Of a stretch of DNA of 10,926 bases, positions 6,002-10,926 are shown in pieces. The stretch spans positions 1-10,926 of the forward strand of contig JBOHBN010000081.1 of the NCBI GenBank assembly GCA_050698355.1, read 5' to 3'. A model generated the notes under the pieces. The model had not been told where the DNA came from and made no database searches. It was given only the letters and a program-made list of their open reading frames with translations. The stretch comes from JBOHBN01 sp050698355. GTDB lineage: Bacteria > Actinomycetota > Actinomycetes > Streptosporangiales > WHST01. The position numbers were made by a program, and so were the translations under genes. Every line of letters begins with the position of its first letter. Positions within the stretch are counted from its first letter, which is position 1.

Positions 6002-7372
6002 ATGTCCAGACCAACGCCGCTCTCCGGCTTCCCGGAGACGCTGCCCGCGGAACGAGTGGTCGAGCAGGAGGTGCTCGACACGATCCGGCGCGTCTTCGAG
6101 CTGCACGGTTTCGGGCCCATCGAGACCCGCGCGGTCGAGCCGCTCTCCGTGCTGCTGAACAAGGGGGAGATCGACAAGGAGGTCTACGTCGTCCGGCGGC
6201 TGCACGCCGACGCCGACGAACCCGACGACGACCCGCTCGCCTTGCACTACGACCTCACCGTGCCGTTCGCGCGGTATGTGGCCGAGCACGCCGGCAAGCT
6301 GCACTTCCCGTTCCGCCGCTACCAGATCCAGCAGGTGTGGCGCGGCGAGCGTCCGCAGGAGGGCCGGTACCGCGAGTTCGTCCAGGCCGACATCGACGTC
6401 ATCGACCGCGGCACGCTGCCCCTGCACTACGAGACCGAGGTGCCGCTGGTGGTGGCGGACGCGTTCGCCACGCTCCCGCTGCCTCCGGTGCGGATCCACG
6501 CGAACAACCGCAAGCTCGCCGAGGGCTTCTACCGCGGCTTGGGCGTGGAGGAGCCCATGGCCGTCCTGCACGCGGTCGACCGCCTGGACAAGATCGGCGC
6601 GGCCGGCGTGCGGTCGTTGCTCGTCGAGTCGGTGGGACTCACCGAGAAGCAGGCGGACGCGTGCCTCGACCTCGCGCAGATCCGGGCACCCGACGGGTCC
6701 TTCGTGGACGCGGTCGGCAAGCTCGGTGTACGCGACCCGTTGCTCGACGAGGGCCTCGACGAGCTGCTCCAGGTGGTCGAGGGCGTCGCGGAACACGCGC
6801 CGGGAACGCTCGTCGCCGACCTGCGTATCGCTCGGGGCCTCGACTACTACACCGGAACGGTCTACGAGACCACGATGACTGGTCACGAGGACCTCGGCTC
6901 GATCTGCTCCGGCGGCCGCTACGACGATCTGGCGAGCTTCGGGGACGCGAGGTACCCCGGAGTCGGCCTGTCCATCGGGGTGAGCCGGCTGCTCTCGCGC
7001 GTGCTCGGCCGCGAGGAGCTGACGCCTTCGCGCTCGGTGCCCACCTGCGTGCTCGTCGCGTTGCCGGACGAGGAGAGCCGGCCCGCATGCATGCGCACCG
7101 CCACCCGCCTGCGTGCGCGGGGCATCGCGACCGAGGTCGCACCGTCGGCGGTGAAGTACGGCAAGCAGATCCGGCACGCCGACCGCCGCGGCATCCCGTA
7201 CGTCTGGTTCCCAGGTAGCGCGGGAGGCGAGGTGGACGAGGTGAAGGACATCAGGAGCGGCGCGCAGGTGCCGGCCGACCCGGCCACCTGGCTCCCGCCT
7301 GCGGAGGACCTGCGGCCCCGCCTGGAAGGGCAGGTCAGCGAGGAGACACGATCGGTGGAGGAGACGCCGTGA
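6002..7372 (+). CDS. hisS: Histidine--tRNA ligase
   Basis: This 456-residue class II synthetase charges tRNA-His with histidine in the cytoplasm. Class II motif 2 is at 105-134 (RRYQIQQVWRGERPQEGRYR onwards), the histidine-specific HisA motif RGLDYYTGTVYE at 278-289, and motif 3 at 320-330 (GVGLSIGVSRL). The anticodon-binding domain covers about 346-430 (PTCVLVALPDEE, then VKYGKQIRHADRRGIPYVW). Unusually, the segment before motif 2 reads LHYDLTVPFARY (81-92), the form I associate with eukaryotic and archaeal HisRS, where most bacteria have LRPEGT. It starts at ATG 6002 after AGGAG. Its TGA overlaps the aspS GTG, so the two synthetases are probably co-transcribed and coupled. A ~25-residue tail after the anticodon domain has no recognised motif. 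Confidence 0.95.
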   Translation: MSRPTPLSGFPETLPAERVVEQEVLDTIRRVFELHGFGPIETRAVEPLSVLLNKGEIDKEVYVVRRLHADADEPDDDPLALHYDLTVPFARYVAEHAGKLHFPFRRYQIQQVWRGERPQEGRYREFVQADIDVIDRGTLPLHYETEVPLVVADAFATLPLPPVRIHANNRKLAEGFYRGLGVEEPMAVLHAVDRLDKIGAAGVRSLLVESVGLTEKQADACLDLAQIRAPDGSFVDAVGKLGVRDPLLDEGLDELLQVVEGVAEHAPGTLVADLRIARGLDYYTGTVYETTMTGHEDLGSICSGGRYDDLASFGDARYPGVGLSIGVSRLLSRVLGREELTPSRSVPTCVLVALPDEESRPACMRTATRLRARGIATEVAPSAVKYGKQIRHADRRGIPYVWFPGSAGGEVDEVKDIRSGAQVPADPATWLPPAEDLRPRLEGQVSEETRSVEETP

Positions 7373-9138
7373 TTCGTACGCATACCGCGGGTTCGCTGCG
7401 CGCGAGCCACGCCGGGGAGACCGTCACGCTGGCCGGCTGGGTAGCGCGTCGCCGCGACCACGGCGGGGTCATCTTCGTCGACCTGCGCGACGCGAGCGGC
7501 GTAGTGCAGGTCGTGTTCCGCGAGACCGGGGTGGCGCAGAGGGCCGCCGACCTGCGGGCCGAGTACTGCGTCCAGGTGACCGGCTCGGTCCAGCAGCGAC
7601 CCGCGGGCAACGAGAACACTGCGATCGCGACCGGCGAGGTCGAGGTCAACGCCACCGACCTCGAGGTGCTGAGCGCGGCCGACCCGTTGCCGTTCCAGCT
7701 CGACGAGCACGTCGAGGTGGGCGAGGAGACCCGGCTGAAGTGGCGCTACCTCGACCTGCGCCGCCAGGAGGCGACGGACGCGTTACGGCTGCGCTCCGAG
7801 GCGAACCGGATCGCGCGGAACGTGCTCGCCGACCGCGACTTCGTCGAGGTCGAGACGCCGACGATGACCCGGTCGACGCCCGAGGGCGCACGTGACTTCG
7901 TAATCCCTGCGCGGTTGCGGCCCGGCTCGTGGTACGCGCTGCCGCAGTCCCCGCAGCTGATCAAGCAGCTGCTCAGGGTGGCGGGGCTCGAACGGTACTA
8001 CCAGATCGCCCGCTGCTACCGCGACGAGGACTTCCGCGCCGACCGGCAACCGGAGTTCACCCAGCTCGACATCGAGATGTCGTTCGTCGACGAGGACGAC
8101 GTGCTGGAGCTGGGCGAGACGGTCATCGCGGCGCTGTGGCGTGACCTTGCCGGTCACCACATCTCGCTGCCGATCCCGCGAATGACGTACGCCGACACGA
8201 TGGCGAGGTACGGCACCGACAAGCCCGACCTGCGCTTCGGCCTGGAGCTGACCGACCTGACGGTGTTCTTTGCGGACACGCCGTTCCGGGTGTTCCAGGC
8301 GCCGTATGTCGGCGCGGTCGTACAGCCGGGCGGCGCGGCACAGACGCGGCGGCAGCTGGACACCTGGCAGGACTGGGCGAAGGCGCGCGGCGCCAAGGGG
8401 CTCGCGTACGTCCTGGTGGGCGAGGATGGCACGCTCGGCGGCCCGATCGCGAAGAACCTCGCCGAGCACGAGCGCGAGGGGCTGGCCAAGGCCACCGGCG
8501 CGGGTCCCGGCGACGCGGTGTTCTTCGCCGCGGGCGAGCCCGCGGCGGCGCAGGCGCTGCTGGGCGCGGCCCGCGTGGAGATCGGTCGCTCGTCCGGTCT
8601 GGTCGACGAGGGCGAGTGGTCGTTCGTCTGGGTCAACGACGCTCCGCTGTTCGAGCTCGCCGGGTCGACCGACGACGTCGCGGTCGGGTCGGGCAAGTGG
8701 ACCGCCGTGCACCACGCGTTCACCTCGCCGAAGACGGAGTGGCTGGACACCTTCGACGACGACCCCGGCAACGCGCTGGCGTACGCCTACGACCTGGTCT
8801 GCAACGGCAACGAGATCGGCGGCGGGTCGATCCGTATCCACCGGGCGGACGTGCAGCAGCGGGTGTTCGACCTGATGGGTGTCACGCCGGAGCAGGCGCA
8901 GGAGAAGTTCGGGTTCCTATTGGAGGCGTTCAGGTACGGGCCGCCGCCGCACGGCGGGATCGCGTTCGGTTGGGACCGGATCTGCATGCTGCTCGCAGGC
9001 GCCGACTCGCTGCGCGACGTGATCGCGTTCCCGAAGTCCGGCGGGGGCTACGACCCGCTGACCGGCGCGCCGGCGCCGATCACCGCCCAGCAGCGCCGCG
9101 AGGCCGGCGTCGATGTGCGCCCGGAGCCCTCCTCGTAG
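7369..9138 (+). CDS. aspS: Aspartate--tRNA ligase, bacterial type, probably non-discriminating
   Basis: This 589-residue class II synthetase attaches aspartate to tRNA-Asp and, if non-discriminating, also to tRNA-Asn for amidation by GatCAB. The OB-fold anticodon domain covers 1-105. The catalytic core starts at about 115, with the flipping-loop sequence TPEGARDF at 170-177, motif 2 at 209-239 (RYYQIARCYRDEDFRADRQP onwards), the bacterial GAD insertion at roughly 290-410, and motif 3 GGIAFGWDRICMLLAG at 529-544. The length and overall sequence resemble mycobacterial AspRS. His31 (RRRDHGG) is the residue linked to relaxed tRNA recognition; discriminating E. coli AspRS has Leu there. The start GTG 7369 overlaps the hisS stop (GTGA), with GGAGGAG five bases ahead. 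A hairpin follows the TAG. Confidence 0.96.
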   Translation: MIRTHTAGSLRASHAGETVTLAGWVARRRDHGGVIFVDLRDASGVVQVVFRETGVAQRAADLRAEYCVQVTGSVQQRPAGNENTAIATGEVEVNATDLEVLSAADPLPFQLDEHVEVGEETRLKWRYLDLRRQEATDALRLRSEANRIARNVLADRDFVEVETPTMTRSTPEGARDFVIPARLRPGSWYALPQSPQLIKQLLRVAGLERYYQIARCYRDEDFRADRQPEFTQLDIEMSFVDEDDVLELGETVIAALWRDLAGHHISLPIPRMTYADTMARYGTDKPDLRFGLELTDLTVFFADTPFRVFQAPYVGAVVQPGGAAQTRRQLDTWQDWAKARGAKGLAYVLVGEDGTLGGPIAKNLAEHEREGLAKATGAGPGDAVFFAAGEPAAAQALLGAARVEIGRSSGLVDEGEWSFVWVNDAPLFELAGSTDDVAVGSGKWTAVHHAFTSPKTEWLDTFDDDPGNALAYAYDLVCNGNEIGGGSIRIHRADVQQRVFDLMGVTPEQAQEKFGFLLEAFRYGPPPHGGIAFGWDRICMLLAGADSLRDVIAFPKSGGGYDPLTGAPAPITAQQRREAGVDVRPEPSS

Positions 9139-9154
9139 CAGCCGGTCTCTGCAG

Positions 9155-9200
9155 GTTGTCAGTGCCTGGTTGAGCTATAGGTCGATCAGACACTGACAAC
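9155..9200. terminator. Hairpin terminator between aspS and the GNAT gene
   Basis: GTTGTCAGTG (9155-9164) and CACTGACAAC (9191-9200) are a perfect 10-bp inverted repeat. After one C/A mismatch, CTGGTTGA (9166-9173) pairs with TCGATCAG (9182-9189), with two G-T pairs, around an eight-base loop. It starts 17 bases past the aspS stop and contains the stop codon of the convergent acetyltransferase gene. No T-tract follows on either strand. A two-way terminator is the simplest reading. Confidence 0.72.
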
Positions 9201-9941
9201 ATTGCTGGGCTCGACGTGGCCGCCGGAGAACTGGTGGGCGCAGCGGTAACCGAGGCGCTCGTACATCCGGCGCGCGGTGTCGTTCTCCGCGTACATGCCG
9301 AGGGTGACGAGGTCCGCAGCCTCGGCGAGGAACTGCCTGGTGGCCCAAGCGGTGAGCGCGGTGCCGTACCCGTTGCCGCGCGCGTCGAGGGCGGTGGCCA
9401 CGCTCGACAGGTGCCCGATCCGCGGCACCTGGCTGGTGTCCGCGAGCGCCGCCGCCAGCCGACCGCCGGGCGTACGCAGACCCGCCCAGCGCCGGGCGCG
9501 CGCGTCGCCAGGCCAGGTCGAGGCGCCCGGGCTCACCTCGCGCAGCAGGGCACGGATCTCGTCGTCGTCGGACGCGGTGAGCCAGGAGACCAGGGGCTCG
9601 CCCGGCTGGCTTGCCGGTGCGCTGGTCGTGCAGAACCAGTCCCAGTCGCCGACGTGGGTTGCGTTGAGGTCGTCCGGCAGGTACGCGTACCCGCCGCGCG
9701 GCAGCGACGCCCGCAGCCCGTCCGGGTGGTTCGCCGCCACCTCGGGCACGACAGAGGCGGCCGCTCTGGGGGACCCGATCGATGCGAGCCTCGGTCTGCC
9801 CTGTTCGTCGTGGCGCAGCCACACGACCGCGCCGGCGCCGGCCCAGGCGCGGCTCACCTCGCCGCCGAGCGCGGCTATGCGGCAGTACGGGTCGTCGTCG
9901 CTTGCTTCCAACAGGTCCGTGGGGGAGATGGGCTCGATCAC
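9186..9941 (-). CDS. GNAT-family N-acetyltransferase
   Basis: This 251-residue protein has its GNAT fold in the C-terminal half (about 120-240). The acetyl-CoA loop reads ARGNGYGTAL (187-196), a variant of the R/Q-x-x-G-x-G/A signature. Motif B follows: LGMYAENDTARRMYERLGYR (214-233). Residues 1-115 show no clear motif and may be a degenerate acetyltransferase-like domain. The acceptor substrate cannot be told. I chose GTG 9941-9939 as start because the frame continues to 10136 only by running through the divergent DinB gene, and because TACGAT (9955-9950) ends eight bases before the GTG. The gene converges on aspS and diverges from the DinB gene across a 51-bp gap. Confidence 0.85.
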   Translation of the reverse strand: MIEPISPTDLLEASDDDPYCRIAALGGEVSRAWAGAGAVVWLRHDEQGRPRLASIGSPRAAASVVPEVAANHPDGLRASLPRGGYAYLPDDLNATHVGDWDWFCTTSAPASQPGEPLVSWLTASDDDEIRALLREVSPGASTWPGDARARRWAGLRTPGGRLAAALADTSQVPRIGHLSSVATALDARGNGYGTALTAWATRQFLAEAADLVTLGMYAENDTARRMYERLGYRCAHQFSGGHVEPSNVVSV

Positions 9942-9949
9942 GAGACTCC

Positions 9950-9955
9950 ATCGTA
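9950..9955 (-). promoter_or_regulatory. Predicted -10 box of the GNAT gene
   Basis: TACGAT on the minus strand ends eight bases before GTG 9941-9939 and fits TANNNT. A GGAG also lies between the two, only four bases from GTG, so either a leaderless or a very short-leader transcript is possible. No good -35 is seen. Confidence 0.35.
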
Positions 9956-9979
9956 TCGATGGTTGTCGGTGCCGGGTGG

Positions 9980-9985
9980 CAGAGT
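9980..9985 (+). promoter_or_regulatory. Predicted -10 box of the DinB-like gene
   Basis: CAGAGT ends seven bases before ATG 9993, with no ribosome site between them. It deviates from TANNNT at the first base. The spacing predicts a leaderless transcript starting at the A of ATG. Confidence 0.35.
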
Positions 9986-9992
9986 TTGCGCC

Positions 9993-10577
9993 ATGACTGA
10001 GATGAAAGCCCATCTGCATCGCTACTTGCAGGAAGGGCGCGACGCGCTGCTGTGGAAGCTCGACGGGCTGTCGGAGTACGAGATCCGCCGGCCACTGACA
10101 CCGACGGGCACCAACCTGCTGGGCATCGTCAAGCACGTCGCGAGCGTCGAGCTGGGGTACTTCGGCGACACCTTCGGCCGGCCGTCCGGCGAGTCGTTGC
10201 CGTGGTTGGAGGACGACGCCGAGGACAACGCGGACATGTGGGCGACCGCGGAGGAGTCACGCGAGCAGGTCGTCGCGCTGTACCACCGGGCGTGGGCCCA
10301 CTGCGACGCCACGATCGACGCCCTGGAGCTGGACTCGGTCGGCCACGTGCCGTGGTGGCCGGACGACCGCAACCGGGTCACGCTGGGGCAGATCCTCGCG
10401 CACATGATCGCGGAGACCCACCGGCACGCCGGGCAGGCCGACATCGTCCGGGAGCTGATCGACGGCGCCGCCGGCCTGCGCGCCGACAACGACAACTTGG
10501 CGCCTGGCGACCAGGCCTGGTGGGCGGACTACCGGGACCGGCTCGAGCGCGTCGCGAAGGAGGTCGGGGCGAGCTGA
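9993..10577 (+). CDS. DinB/DUF664 family protein, putative mycothiol-dependent metalloenzyme
   Basis: This 194-residue cytoplasmic protein is predicted to be a four-helix bundle. It has the DinB-superfamily metal-site pattern with His48 (GIVKHVASVELGYF) and Glu141/His145 (AHMIAETHRHAGQADIVREL). The His-Glu-His arrangement and spacing match mycothiol-dependent maleylpyruvate isomerase of Corynebacterium, where that triad binds zinc. The HMIAETHRHAGQAD block is typical of DUF664 proteins of actinobacteria. The likely role is thiol (mycothiol) transfer or detoxification, but no substrate is evident. The ATG at 9993 begins right after a -10-like box; the frame extends upstream only antisense to the GNAT gene. 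The rarA gene follows 24 bp later, with its own -10-like box. The name DinB reflects the fold and does not imply DNA-damage induction. Confidence 0.88.
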   Translation: MTEMKAHLHRYLQEGRDALLWKLDGLSEYEIRRPLTPTGTNLLGIVKHVASVELGYFGDTFGRPSGESLPWLEDDAEDNADMWATAEESREQVVALYHRAWAHCDATIDALELDSVGHVPWWPDDRNRVTLGQILAHMIAETHRHAGQADIVRELIDGAAGLRADNDNLAPGDQAWWADYRDRLERVAKEVGAS

Positions 10578-10588
10578 GCCGGGCACCG

Positions 10589-10601
10589 TAGGCTCGACCC
10601 G
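10589..10601 (+). promoter_or_regulatory. Predicted leaderless promoter of rarA
   Basis: TAGGCT (10589-10594) is a good actinobacterial -10 box and ends exactly seven bases before ATG 10602. There is no ribosome site in the 24-bp gap. A leaderless rarA mRNA is predicted. No clear -35 is present, and the box begins 11 bases after the DinB stop codon. Confidence 0.5.
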
Positions 10602-10926
10602 ATGGCAGGCCAGGACAGCCTCTTCGAGCAGGCACGGGAACACGCCGAGCAGGCGTCCGCGCCGCTCGCCGTGCGCATGCGCCCGCGCGGACTCGACGAG
10701 GTCGTCGGGCAGCAGCACCTGCTCCGGCCCGGCGCGCCGCTGCGCCGGCTCGTCGAGGGCGACGCGCCGATGTCGCTACTGCTGTGGGGGCCGCCGGGCA
10801 CGGGCAAGACCACCCTGGCGTACGTGCTGTCGCTCGCCACCCAGCGCCGTTTCGTCGAGCTGTCCGCGGTCACCTCGGGCGTCAAGGACGTGCGCGCGGT
10901 GATCGACGAGGCACGCCGCGACGTCG
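10602..10926 (+). CDS. rarA: Replication-associated recombination protein A, N-terminal part
   Basis: The first 108 residues of an AAA+ ATPase are present; the gene runs off the window end. It opens with DSLFEQA and then PLAVRMRPRGLDEVVGQQHLL (21-41), the N-terminal hallmark of RarA/MgsA/WRNIP1 (the MRP...GQ.HL box). Walker A GPPGTGKTT is at 63-71, followed by FVELSAVTSGVKDVRAVIDEA (84-104), the RarA form of the sensor-proximal region. Walker B and the tetramerisation domain lie beyond the window. RarA works at stalled or collapsed replication forks with SSB and the replisome. In several actinobacteria it lies near the hisS/alaS region, as I recall, which fits this neighbourhood. Confidence 0.94.
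   Translation, partial: MAGQDSLFEQAREHAEQASAPLAVRMRPRGLDEVVGQQHLLRPGAPLRRLVEGDAPMSLLLWGPPGTGKTTLAYVLSLATQRRFVELSAVTSGVKDVRAVIDEARRDV

Noticed and set aside
5219..7177. A 652-residue open frame on the minus strand, antisense to the hydrolase and hisS genes
   Set aside because: The plus-strand genes it covers have full conserved motifs. The antisense product has no recognisable domain and the skewed composition of a high-GC shadow frame.
9175..10101. A 308-residue minus-strand frame overlapping the GNAT gene
   Set aside because: The neighbouring frame (9186-9941) carries the GNAT motifs. This one is Arg/Ala/Pro-rich shadow sequence and runs into the DinB gene.
1..10926. CRISPR array, transposase, integrase or prophage remnants
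   Set aside because: No regularly spaced direct repeats, no mobile-element proteins and no composition break were seen; all genes look like native high-GC actinobacterial genes.

Overview
This is a high-GC chromosomal stretch from an actinomycete (Actinomycetota). The evidence is the GC-rich third codon positions, frequent GTG starts, start codons placed just after -10 boxes, and the gene order relA / DUF349 protein / cyclophilin / metallo-beta-lactamase-fold hydrolase / hisS, which I recall from other actinobacteria. The genus cannot be fixed from the sequence. The region is housekeeping in character: I see no phage, transposase, CRISPR array, rRNA or tRNA.

Layout. The 3' end of relA/spoT (1-780, +) runs convergently into a three-gene minus-strand operon: a YtrA-type GntR repressor (2427-2843), an ABC ATPase (1543-2430) and a six-helix membrane subunit (854-1546). 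These three genes are joined by two 4-base ATGA overlaps. A good palindromic operator overlaps the predicted -10 box just in front of the repressor, which points to autoregulation. Upstream on the same strand lie a three-repeat DUF349 coiled-coil protein (2927-4156) and a membrane-anchored cyclophilin-type prolyl isomerase (4411-5208). The 254-bp gap between these two holds a long imperfect inverted repeat (4270-4385), the least explained feature of the window.

Divergent from the cyclophilin, on the plus strand, are a glyoxalase II-like hydrolase (5303-5953), hisS (6002-7372) and aspS (7369-9138). hisS and aspS overlap by four bases (GTGA) and are probably translationally coupled. The HisRS has a eukaryote/archaea-like DLTVP motif instead of the usual bacterial RPEGT. 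The AspRS has His31, which suggests a non-discriminating enzyme. A strong hairpin (9155-9200) ends aspS and a convergent GNAT acetyltransferase gene (9186-9941, -). A DinB/DUF664 protein with a His-Glu-His metal triad (9993-10577, +) and the 5' end of rarA/mgsA (10602 to the window end, +) complete the window.

Together the genes serve the stringent response (relA), aminoacyl-tRNA supply (hisS, aspS), extracytoplasmic protein folding (cyclophilin) and replication-fork maintenance (rarA), with one small GntR-controlled ABC export or envelope-stress module inserted. No clearly new multi-gene system is visible. The best leads are the 4270-4385 inverted repeat, the compact GntR operator/promoter, the HisRS variant and the run of apparently leaderless genes.
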